NCBI GenBank assembly: GCA_900765165.1
Contig: CAAFQR010000079.1
Coordinates: 1 to 12,335 of the forward strand
Origin: Veillonellaceae bacterium
GTDB taxonomy: Bacteria; Bacillota; Negativicutes; Veillonellales; Veillonellaceae
Reading direction: 5' to 3'
DNA: 12,335 bases
Position numbers and translations under genes: made by a program. Below, piece after piece: positions 5,935 to 12,335 of this stretch (position 1 is the stretch's first letter; each line of letters begins with the position of its first letter). Below the pieces are notes generated by a model. The model was not told the origin of the DNA. It saw nothing but the letters and a program-made list of their open reading frames with translations, and did not search any database.

Positions 5935-6729
5935 TTCTTTGGCCAAAACGTCGGCCCGTTCATTGTATGTAACGCCTGTATGGGCCGCAACTTTACTGAA
6001 ATGAACCGCCACCAAAGCCCGTTTGCCTTTCATGAACTGCGCATAGTGCTGGGTCAGCGGATTATTCGTCTTCCAGCGCCCGGTAGCCCACATTTCGATA
6101 CCCATATAGTCATAATAGAGCGTCAATTCCTTGATGCCATTTTCGACGGCATAATTCACCGTATGCATAGCTGCCAACAGCTCGCCGGACACATTCCAGT
6201 ACGCCGTGTAAAACGGATCCTTCGTACCAAAGGAAAACTCCTCCGTCGCACCGTTATAAAAGATAACGCCACCGGAACCAACGGCACCAATGTGCTTATC
6301 AAAGCTACCATCTATGTAGGCGTACGCCGTATCGGCGCCAGTAGTACCAGCCGTTGCGGCGCCACGACTGCTGGCGCCACTGGAAACCGAAACACGCGTG
6401 CCAGTACCAGCCGCACCGCGGCTACTCGAAGCGCCAGACGCATTACGCATTACGCCTACATCAGCCAAGGAGAAACCCTGGCTGGCGCCACCGCGCGGTG
6501 CAACCGTGGGTTTTATTTCATTGTCATCATGCTCGGACGGACCGGCGAAGTAGTCCGCCAAGGACAAGCTCACGGAGCCGCTCTTGATGAACTCCTCCGC
6601 TTCCGCCATGGTGGGGAATGATTTGTAAACCGCGCCGCTAAAGCCTTTTACTTGCTTCTCGCAATCGGCCCAGCTTACGTACACGCCGGGCGTGCGACCG
6701 CGCTGAACAGCGTAGAATTTTTTGGCCAT
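5917..6729 (-). CDS. rnhA: Ribonuclease HI with N-terminal viroplasmin domain
   Basis: A 270-residue enzyme that cuts the RNA strand of RNA-DNA hybrids (primer removal, R-loop clearance). Residues 1-50 (KKFYAVQRGRTPGVYVSW...FPTMAEAEEFIK) form the caulimovirus viroplasmin or hybrid-binding domain. Residues about 80-133 are a Gly/Ala/Ser-rich linker. The RNase H fold follows with all four acidic catalytic residues: D140 in YIDGS, E183 in SGELLA, D207 in YYDYMG and D260 in NERADVLA, plus H250. AGGAGG lies four bases before this ATG. An in-frame ATG twelve codons further upstream has no such site. The gene follows the deacylase gene and its hairpin terminator, so it may depend on read-through. 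The 3' end is duplicated in frame, including a second stop. Confidence 0.93.
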   Translation of the reverse strand: MAKKFYAVQRGRTPGVYVSWADCEKQVKGFSGAVYKSFPTMAEAEEFIKSGSVSLSLADYFAGPSEHDDNEIKPTVAPRGGASQGFSLADVGVMRNASGASSSRGAAGTGTRVSVSSGASSRGAATAGTTGADTAYAYIDGSFDKHIGAVGSGGVIFYNGATEEFSFGTKDPFYTAYWNVSGELLAAMHTVNYAVENGIKELTLYYDYMGIEMWATGRWKTNNPLTQHYAQFMKGKRALVAVHFSKVAAHTGVTYNERADVLAKEGVRKA

Positions 6730-6771
6730 AGTTCCTCCTGTTCCTAGGTCAAGCCATATATACACACCAAA

Positions 6772-6792
6772 CAGCGGCTCGGCGAGCCGCTG
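6772..6792 (-). terminator. Hairpin terminator after the deacylase gene
   Basis: A perfect nine-base-pair stem, CAGCGGCTC and GAGCCGCTG around a GGC/GCC loop, starts 12 bases after the YbaK-like stop. It is followed on the minus strand by only TTTGG, so termination may be partial. That would allow some transcription into rnhA, for which no distinct promoter is visible in the roughly 40 bases between the hairpin and the start. Confidence 0.6.
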
Positions 6793-6804
6793 CTATGTCA
6801 CAAT

Positions 6805-7293
6805 TTATTTCTGGGTCAACGGGTCAAACTTCGCTTCCACTACATCGGCTAACTCCTTCGGATTCACCTTAATTTGCAAGCCGCGAAGACCGGCGCTGAC
6901 ATATACTTCATCGAAGCCTTCCATCGTCGCATCGAAGTATGTCGGGAATAACTTCTTCATGCCCACCGGCGAGCAACCGCCGCGCATATAGCCTGTAAGT
7001 CCAAGCAAGTCTTTAACGTGCACCAAGGCTACCGACTTATTGCCGCTAACGCGGGCCGCCTGTTTCAAGTCCAGTTCCGCCGCTACAGGAATGCAGAACA
7101 CGACGGGACCCGTCACATTGCCTTGACCAACCAAGGTCTTAAACACGCGCTCTTCCGGCAAATGCAGCTCCGCCGCCGCATGAACGCCGGTACCGCGCCC
7201 TTCTTCCCACTCATAGGACAACACTTCGTACGCCACCTTGCGCGTATCCAGCATACGCATGGCATTTGTCTTCTTATGATCTTTCTTACTCAT
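6805..7293 (-). CDS. ybaK: Cys-tRNA(Pro)/Cys-tRNA(Cys) deacylase, YbaK/EbsC family
   Basis: A 162-residue trans-editing protein that hydrolyses cysteine mischarged on tRNA(Pro), protecting translation fidelity. Typical features are the N-terminal KKTNAMRMLD (7-16), ERVFKTLVG with the conserved lysine K52, the VHVKDLLGLTGYMRGGCSPVG region (about 91-111) in which GGxSPxGMKK is the family hallmark, and SAGLRGLQIKVNP near the end. The length matches the family. The start at 7291-7293 is chosen because the protein then begins MSKKDHKKTNA, with GGGAAG upstream; 15 further open codons upstream look non-coding. It lies 66 bases after the nucleoid-protein stop, likely in the same unit. Confidence 0.93.
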   Translation of the reverse strand: MSKKDHKKTNAMRMLDTRKVAYEVLSYEWEEGRGTGVHAAAELHLPEERVFKTLVGQGNVTGPVVFCIPVAAELDLKQAARVSGNKSVALVHVKDLLGLTGYMRGGCSPVGMKKLFPTYFDATMEGFDEVYVSAGLRGLQIKVNPKELADVVEAKFDPLTQK

Positions 7294-7359
7294 ACCGTCA
7301 CTTCCCAATCTTTTTGCTGCAAGCCCAAAACGCCACAAACTAACGCGATAGGCTAACAG

Positions 7360-8358
7360 CTATTTATTCGTAATCTTACTAATATTCTTCAATTCAATAC
7401 GGAGCGTGCCGTCCGGATTCGTCAAAATCTCGATAAAATCGCGATTGCTCATGTATTCCACCGGAAAGCTAATCTCAATGCCCGTATCGGTCTTAATTTT
7501 ATGCTTTTCGCCTACTTTAGTGGCAAATTCGCGATTGACCGGCAAAGGTCGCAGCATATCGCGATCTGCCAGCTCCTGCTTCGCCGCCTCAATCTGAATC
7601 GGATTATCGGCAAACACCTCTTCCACGATTTTTTCCGGGTTGATAGTGTCGGACACTTCAGCGTTCTTCGAGATAATCGACCGCGTCATGGCCAGCTGTT
7701 CCACGCCGTCCGATTCGTGAGCCTTCGCTACCTTATCCACAATCTTGCGCACCGTGTTAACCGTGTCGCGGCTGGACTGATTAGTACCAATCTGAAGCAC
7801 CTTGTCGCCGATGAAATAAACAACCTCCCCGTCGTATTCGCCTTTTGGTTCAAAAAGACGTACTGCCAAGGAATCCATATTCACGGCACAGAACGCATAC
7901 ACCTTCTGAGACGGATTCGGCAAAATGGCGCGATTCGTCACTAGCTCCGTAGTCAGCGTGCCATCTTCCTCACTGAACAGCTGATGGGTATAGCCATCCT
8001 GGGCACGGCACAAGAGCAAGCAGAAATACCGTTCTTCCCCTTGGGCCTCACACACGATAGCATCCATCACAACCGGATCCGTAGACTGCTTCATGAACGT
8101 AAAGAGCTGTTCACACAATTCCTTACCTACCGTGGGCAGCGATTCCGTTCCTTCGCCATAGGCTTTAATGTGTTTGCCCCACAAGCTGTCCGGGCTCAAA
8201 AAACCGGTGCGCACGCCGGGGTCCTTAAAGGCCTTCGACACGTGCGCTGTGATGAACTCCTGCGCCGTCGCTTCGCCCAAATCCAACTCATGCTCCGAGT
8301 ATACAGCCAAGGACGAAATAAAATCAAAAATCTGTAACACCGCATGGTTTATTTGCAT
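7360..8358 (-). CDS. Nucleoid-associated protein, NA37 (YejK-like) family
   Basis: A 332-residue protein matching the Firmicutes form of the NA37 family, beginning MQINHAVLQIFDF with the SEHELDL segment. It has a long mixed alpha/beta body and a C-terminal part ending in SNRDFIEILTNPDGTLRI. Members associate with the nucleoid; their biochemical role is poorly defined. I recognise the family from overall pattern rather than from catalytic motifs. GGAGGG lies five bases before the ATG. An open extension of 22 codons upstream is rejected because it runs through a terminator hairpin and gives MGKALPTGGN-like non-family sequence. The terminator's U-tract ends only about 14 bases before the start, leaving no room for a separate promoter. 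Confidence 0.75.
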   Translation of the reverse strand: MQINHAVLQIFDFISSLAVYSEHELDLGEATAQEFITAHVSKAFKDPGVRTGFLSPDSLWGKHIKAYGEGTESLPTVGKELCEQLFTFMKQSTDPVVMDAIVCEAQGEERYFCLLLCRAQDGYTHQLFSEEDGTLTTELVTNRAILPNPSQKVYAFCAVNMDSLAVRLFEPKGEYDGEVVYFIGDKVLQIGTNQSSRDTVNTVRKIVDKVAKAHESDGVEQLAMTRSIISKNAEVSDTINPEKIVEEVFADNPIQIEAAKQELADRDMLRPLPVNREFATKVGEKHKIKTDTGIEISFPVEYMSNRDFIEILTNPDGTLRIELKNISKITNK

Positions 8359-8372
8359 ATGTTCCCTCCAAC

Positions 8373-8419
8373 AAAAAAAGCTCTGCCGCCGAGTGTTCCC
8401 ACCCGTTGGCAAAGCTTTT
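8373..8419 (-). terminator. Strong intrinsic terminator, or attenuator, directly before the nucleoid-protein gene
   Basis: Minus-strand RNA forms AAAAGCUUUGCC paired with GGCAGAGCUUUU (one G-U pair), then a two-by-two internal loop, then CGGGUG with CACUCG closed by a GGAA tetraloop. Seven consecutive U residues (8373-8379) overlap and follow the stem. It begins 27 bases after the stop of the rubredoxin/DUF2231 gene and would end that transcript. Because the next ribosome binding site starts about five bases after the U-tract, it also works as a leader element for the next gene. Confidence 0.8.
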
Positions 8420-8446
8420 CCCAATCGACTTCTAATGAGCCGGCGA

Positions 8447-9046
8447 TTAACCAGCTACGTAAGGTCCGAATAAGCCAGCAAACAAGTGGGAACCTTTTTT
8501 ACCCAAAATTGCGGCTAACACAGACGATACTAACCCAAGACCAGCCATAATCAACGCATTGTCGGCGTGAACGTTCCAAGTGTAGGATACATAAGCTTGA
8601 ATACACGCTACGATGAAATACGCAATGCTCAGGTAAATTTTTAACTTCAATACCGGTGCCGTAGCAGATTTGTAGCGCAATTTGCCACCAATCCAACCAG
8701 AGATACCACCGATGAGTACCAAGAACGGCAACAACATAGCAATCATGCCAACTACGTCAAACAGACGGTATGCTAAGCTGTACGGTACTACCAAACCGAT
8801 TAACGGCAAGAGCAACGTACCAGCCGATGCGGTAATCGGGAAATGAACTGCGATGGGATGTAAGTGAAGATCCAACAAGCGCTTACGCGTAGGATTCAAT
8901 TTGCGCGGGTTATACTCCGTCCATACTGTTTTCGGGAAACCACAGGCCGGGCACGGCTGGTCAATTTTGTCAGCAGTTTCAATATAGCCGCACACGCGAC
9001 AGATAATGTACTGAATCTTTTTTTCTTCTTGTTTTTTCGCTTCCAT
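8447..9046 (-). CDS. Membrane protein with rubredoxin-like N-terminus and DUF2231-like domain
   Basis: A 199-residue protein. Residues 16-35 hold two CxxC pairs (CRVC at 16-19, CPAC at 32-35) in a rubredoxin or zinc-ribbon arrangement followed by KTVW, so this head probably binds iron or zinc on the cytoplasmic side. Residues 61-70 are HLHPIAVHFP, a His-rich segment typical of DUF2231 proteins at the start of the first of about four membrane spans (roughly 69-90, 97-118, 134-156, 162-182). The histidines could ligate haem or metal, making a membrane electron-transfer role possible; this is inference. The start is set by AAGGAG six bases upstream of MEAKKQEEKK; an upstream GTG giving 24 extra residues has no ribosome binding site. 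It follows the epimerase by 68 AT-rich bases and ends at a strong terminator. Confidence 0.75.
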   Translation of the reverse strand: MEAKKQEEKKIQYIICRVCGYIETADKIDQPCPACGFPKTVWTEYNPRKLNPTRKRLLDLHLHPIAVHFPITASAGTLLLPLIGLVVPYSLAYRLFDVVGMIAMLLPFLVLIGGISGWIGGKLRYKSATAPVLKLKIYLSIAYFIVACIQAYVSYTWNVHADNALIMAGLGLVSSVLAAILGKKGSHLFAGLFGPYVAG

Positions 9047-9114
9047 AGATCGCTCCTTGCAACTAACAATCATTCTTATTTTACATGATTTCTTGATAAA
9101 TATCTGACTATTTA

Positions 9115-10041
9115 TCACATTGTTTTATTATCAGCAAAATAATCATACGTTGTTTGGAGGCCACTTGTCAAATCGATTTTTGCGGAGAAATTGAGTTCAT
9201 TAATACTTTTTTTGCTACTCAAGATTGACCGTTTGATATCGCCCGCTCGCGGTGCTTCATAATCCACCTGGAACGGTCGTTTGCACACCTTACGGAACAC
9301 TTCTATCAATTCATTGAGGGAAATCTCCGTTTCGGTGCACACATTATATACACCAATTTTATCGGCCGCATTTAAACCACAAATATTGGCTTCTACCACA
9401 TCGTTGACGTGGATGAAATCGCGGGTCTGTTCGCCATCGCCAAAGACGGTTAAATTCTTGCCGTGGATAAGGTGTTCGCAGAAAATGCTAATAACCCCGC
9501 CTTCGCCGCCATGGCCTTGGCGCGGACCGTATACATTGGAGTAACGGAAGCACTGGTACGGCAGGCCGAACGCTTCGTAGTATAATTTCAGATACGATTC
9601 GGTGGTCAATTTCGTAAGCCCATAGAAGGACGACGGATGGCCCTGCATCTCTTCCGTAAGCGGCAACGTATCAAGGTCGCCGTAAACCGCTGCGGACGAC
9701 GGCATGAGGATTTTTTTCACCTTCGCCACCAAGCACGCTTCCAGCACGTTGATGAGGCCCATAAGGTTCACATCGCAGTCGAGGCGCGGGTTCTTCATGG
9801 ACACGGGCACCATGGTCTGCGCCGCTTCGTGGAACACATAGTCCGGCTTGAAGCGCTTGAACAGGTCGATAAGCTCCTGAGAGCGAATGTCCATTTCAAC
9901 AAATTCAGCTTTCGGGTTTACAAATTCGCGGCATCCCGTAGTGAGATTATCCACTACGAGCACCGTATGCCCCATATCGATGAGACGGTCCGTCAGGTGC
10001 GACCCAATGAAGCCGGCACCGCCAGTGACGCATATATTCAT
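9115..10041 (-). CDS. NAD-dependent epimerase/dehydratase, UDP-sugar 4-epimerase-like
   Basis: A 308-residue extended SDR protein. GGAGFIGS (7-14) binds NAD, SSAAVYG is at 115-121, and the catalytic pair is Y140-x3-K144 in SFYGLTK. FRYSNVYGPRQ (165-175), VFGDGEQTRDFIHVND (199-214) and a late RAGDIKRS segment are typical of nucleotide-sugar epimerases. It is distinct from the GalE encoded at 3286-4275, lacking the PDGTCVRDYIHV form. The likely substrate is UDP-glucose, UDP-GlcNAc or a uronic acid derivative; sequence alone does not settle which. AGGAGG lies seven bases before the ATG, and the gene starts 39 bases after the uvrC stop, so it probably shares the uvrAC transcript. Confidence 0.88.
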   Translation of the reverse strand: MNICVTGGAGFIGSHLTDRLIDMGHTVLVVDNLTTGCREFVNPKAEFVEMDIRSQELIDLFKRFKPDYVFHEAAQTMVPVSMKNPRLDCDVNLMGLINVLEACLVAKVKKILMPSSAAVYGDLDTLPLTEEMQGHPSSFYGLTKLTTESYLKLYYEAFGLPYQCFRYSNVYGPRQGHGGEGGVISIFCEHLIHGKNLTVFGDGEQTRDFIHVNDVVEANICGLNAADKIGVYNVCTETEISLNELIEVFRKVCKRPFQVDYEAPRAGDIKRSILSSKKSINELNFSAKIDLTSGLQTTYDYFADNKTM

Positions 10042-10080
10042 GCTAAATCCTCCTAACAGGTTTAGAACAAAAACGTTTTT

Positions 10081-11910
10081 CTATCCTTCTATGATAACAC
10101 GTTTTTCATCCTTTGACAGCTTGAAAAAATTATAAACGGCTTCCGCTGCCTTGTAATTCATGCCCGGCACCGCTGCCAGCTGCTCTACGGACGCTTCCTT
10201 CATCGCTTCTAAGGACTTGAACTCGTCCCACAACGCCTTCCGCCGCTTCGGCCCGATGCCTTCTACATGGTCCAGCACCGATTCGAGATTGCGCTTGCCG
10301 CGCAGCTGTCGATGATACGTAATGGCAAAGCGATGCGCTTCGTCGCGGATTTGCTGCAACAGCTGTAATTCCGGTGAGTGGTAGTCCAGCAAAATGCTGT
10401 CCGATTTGCCTTCCACAAACACCTCTTCTTCTCGTTTGGCCAGTGAAATAACAGGCACATCGGTGATTCCCGTAGCCCGTATGACCGGCAAGACCGAACT
10501 GAGCTGGCCCTTACCACCGTCGATGACGATAAGATCCGGCATGGGCCAATCGGTTTCCTTACCGTAGCGCCGTTCCATTACTTCTACCATGGATTTGAAA
10601 TCATCCGGCGTGCCTTGCACGGTCTTCAGCTTGAACCGGCGGTATTCCTTCTTCGCCGGCTTGCCGTTTTCAAAGACCACCATAGACGCTACGGTTTCGG
10701 CGCCTTGAATATGGGAAATATCGAAGCATTCCATCCGTTCCGGCAATCGTGGCAAATCCAGTGCTTCCGCTAATTTCTTAACGGCGCCGCCGGATTTATC
10801 TAATTCATACTGCCACTGGCGATGACGTTCTTCTAGGAAATGCTGGGCGTTTTCGTGAGCCATGCGGATTAAATCCATCTTATAACCACGCTGCGGCACC
10901 GTTACTTCTACTTGCTGGCCCTTCATAGAACTGAACCATTCCGCAAACAGTTCCTGTTCCTCCGTCGCCATCGGTAACAGCAATTCCTTCGGCACAAAGG
11001 ATGCACCGCCGTAGTACTGCTTTACAAATTCATTGACGATGACTTCATCACTGTCACCATCGGGCTTGATGAAGAAGTTTTCACGGCCCATCAGCTTCCC
11101 ATGACGAATAAAGAATAACTGCACGCAAGCCCTAGTCGGTTCGGACGCAATGCCGATAACGTCGATATCGCCGCGCTGGGTCACCATGCGCTGTTTTTCG
11201 CGGATCAATTCCAAGCCCTTCAGCTGGTCGCGATAGCGTGCCGCGTCTTCAAAGCGCAGCTCTTCTGACGCCGCTTCCATATCTTCCTTCAATTGCTTTA
11301 GGATCGGCGCGGGCCGACCTTCCAGCACGTCGATGATTTCATCAATATAACCGCGGTAGGTGGCCTTGTCGATATGACTGCAGCACGGCGCCGCACAAAA
11401 GCCCATGTGATACTGCAAGCACGGCCGGTCCACATTCATGTTCCGACACTGCCTGAGCGGAAATTGCCGGTGAAATAATTTCAACGACCGATGTACGGCC
11501 ATAACGTCGGTGAAAGGCCCATAGTACTTGGCGCCGTCTCGTTCCATGCGGCGTACCATCAAGACGCGGGGAAAATCTTCCTGCACCGTTACTTTAATGT
11601 ATGGGTACGTCTTATCGTCGCGGAGCATGATGTTGTATTTCGGATGGTGCTCCTTAATGAGCGTCGCTTCCAGGATGAGCGCTTCCATTTCCGTCTTCGT
11701 TTGGATAACTTCCACGTTCACCGCTTTTTTCATCATCGCCGCTACCTTAATGGTGCGGTTGCTGTCCTTGCGCACATAGGACTTTACGCGATTGCGCAGG
11801 TTAACGGCTTTGCCTACATAGATGATGCGCTTATATTCATCATGCCACAGGTACACCCCTGGCGTTGTGGGCAAATTGGCGATTTTTAATAATACCTCTT
11901 CCGATACCAT
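10081..11910 (-). CDS. uvrC: Excinuclease ABC subunit C
   Basis: A 609-residue full-length nucleotide-excision-repair nuclease that makes both incisions around a lesion after UvrA/UvrB loading. The GIY-YIG domain (GVY 18-20, YVG 31-33, arginines 39-42, E76) makes the 3' cut. Cysteines 155, 164, 172 and 176 match the [4Fe-4S] cluster ligands reported for UvrC. A UVR motif (about 203-238) binds UvrB. The RNase H-like nuclease domain for the 5' cut has D397 in CFDISH, D464 in VIDGGKGQ and H526 in DEAHRFA. Tandem helix-hairpin-helix motifs (about 545-595) bind DNA. The ATG overlaps the uvrA TAA by one base (TAATG) with GGTGAT just upstream, so translation is coupled to uvrA. Confidence 0.97.
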   Translation of the reverse strand: MVSEEVLLKIANLPTTPGVYLWHDEYKRIIYVGKAVNLRNRVKSYVRKDSNRTIKVAAMMKKAVNVEVIQTKTEMEALILEATLIKEHHPKYNIMLRDDKTYPYIKVTVQEDFPRVLMVRRMERDGAKYYGPFTDVMAVHRSLKLFHRQFPLRQCRNMNVDRPCLQYHMGFCAAPCCSHIDKATYRGYIDEIIDVLEGRPAPILKQLKEDMEAASEELRFEDAARYRDQLKGLELIREKQRMVTQRGDIDVIGIASEPTRACVQLFFIRHGKLMGRENFFIKPDGDSDEVIVNEFVKQYYGGASFVPKELLLPMATEEQELFAEWFSSMKGQQVEVTVPQRGYKMDLIRMAHENAQHFLEERHRQWQYELDKSGGAVKKLAEALDLPRLPERMECFDISHIQGAETVASMVVFENGKPAKKEYRRFKLKTVQGTPDDFKSMVEVMERRYGKETDWPMPDLIVIDGGKGQLSSVLPVIRATGITDVPVISLAKREEEVFVEGKSDSILLDYHSPELQLLQQIRDEAHRFAITYHRQLRGKRNLESVLDHVEGIGPKRRKALWDEFKSLEAMKEASVEQLAAVPGMNYKAAEAVYNFFKLSKDEKRVIIEG

Positions 11911-12335
11911 TAGTTATCACCGTCCGTCGAAACGTTAACGCCGTTAGCCGCATCAATACCGGCGTCCACAGCCGTAGCGCCATCAACCTGGTTCTGAGGC
12001 AAACAAGGATTTTCTCCTTCGCCGCCTTCCGGGTATTGCTTCATAAGCTTCATAGTGCGGTCTAACACAGGACCCAAAAATTTCCCCGTATAGCCAACGT
12101 TAGCTTTAACGATGGCTTCCGGCGAACCGGTGGCTACGATAGTACCACCGCGGTTGCCCCCTTCAGGACCTAAGTCGATAAGATAATCCGCCGTTTTGAT
12201 GACATCTAAGTTATGTTCGATGACCACAACGGTGTCGCCGCCTTCTACGAGGCGTTGCAGCACTTCGAGAAGCTTGCGAATATCTTCGGCGTGTAAACCG
12301 GTAGTCGGTTCGTCAAGGATATACAGCGTCTTGCC
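11910..12335 (-). CDS. uvrA: Excinuclease ABC subunit A, C-terminal fragment (runs off the window)
   Basis: The last 141 residues of UvrA, the lesion-recognition ATPase of nucleotide excision repair. The frame is open to the right edge and begins GKTLYILDEPTTGLHAEDIR, which contains the second-domain Walker B aspartate/glutamate and D-loop. GGDTVVVIEHNLDVIKTADYLIDLGPEGG follows, with the switch histidine. After the normal end (about LDRTMKLMK) there is a tail of roughly 40 residues, Gly/Glu then Ala/Asp/Asn-rich, that looks disordered and is not needed for the ATPase fold. The stop overlaps the uvrC start. The 5' part of the gene lies outside the window. Confidence 0.96.
   Translation of the reverse strand, partial: GKTLYILDEPTTGLHAEDIRKLLEVLQRLVEGGDTVVVIEHNLDVIKTADYLIDLGPEGGNRGGTIVATGSPEAIVKANVGYTGKFLGPVLDRTMKLMKQYPEGGEGENPCLPQNQVDGATAVDAGIDAANGVNVSTDGDN

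Noticed and set aside
5980..6621. A 213-codon plus-strand open frame opposite rnhA
   Set aside because: rnhA on the other strand has all catalytic residues and a good ribosome binding site; the plus-strand product matches no family pattern.
8359..8424. N-terminal extension of the nucleoid-associated protein by 22 codons
   Set aside because: The stretch coincides with a terminator hairpin and U-tract, and a good GGAGGG precedes the internal ATG that begins the family-like MQINH sequence.
10069..10080. AAAAACGTTTTT palindrome after uvrC as a terminator
   Set aside because: The stem has only A-T pairs around one C-G with no loop room and cannot form a stable hairpin; uvrC and the epimerase gene look cotranscribed.

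Overview
All confidently recognised genes lie on the minus strand, and base composition is mixed, roughly half G+C by eye. The proteins read as Firmicutes-like (UvrA/UvrC, Pgi, GalE, YbaK/EbsC, viroplasmin-type RNase H), and most starts carry strong AGGAGG-type ribosome binding sites. The window also holds an outer-membrane secretin and a PilP-like partner, which make sense only in a cell with two membranes. That combination suggests a diderm Firmicute of class Negativicutes (Veillonella/Megasphaera/Dialister-like). This is an inference from gene content; genus and species cannot be read from the window.

Read in the direction of transcription (right to left), the window opens with the C-terminal end of uvrA (to 12335), which overlaps uvrC by one base. 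Next come a GalE-like SDR epimerase, a small membrane protein with a rubredoxin-like zinc-ribbon head and a DUF2231-like membrane part, a NA37-type nucleoid-associated protein, a YbaK/EbsC-type Cys-tRNA(Pro) deacylase, and an RNase HI with an N-terminal viroplasmin domain. A strong hairpin terminator with a U-tract stands immediately in front of the nucleoid-protein gene (8373-8419). A second hairpin follows the deacylase gene (6772-6792).

The next unit is pgi-galE (glucose-6-phosphate isomerase, then UDP-glucose 4-epimerase), coupled by a one-base stop/start overlap. Together they feed glucose phosphate and UDP-sugars toward cell-surface polysaccharide. Its leader carries four 12-base repeats, two in each orientation, the last touching the ribosome binding site.

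Then comes a two-gene unit with a near-consensus promoter at 3239-3267: a single-span, Gly/Ser-rich PilP/GspC-like protein followed by a short secretin. The usual pilM/N/O neighbours are absent. A complete terminator-like hairpin is embedded in the first 90 bases of the PilP-like reading frame. The last gene is a Frm2/Hbn1-type nitroreductase with a consensus promoter and a nearly perfect 36-base palindrome just downstream of that promoter.

The most unusual content is (1) the stand-alone PilP-like/secretin pair with low-complexity linkers, (2) the terminator inside its coding sequence, (3) the repeat array in the pgi leader, (4) the terminator abutting the nucleoid-protein start, and (5) the nitroreductase operator-like palindrome. 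There is no sign of CRISPR, insertion sequences, phage genes or rRNA/tRNA genes.
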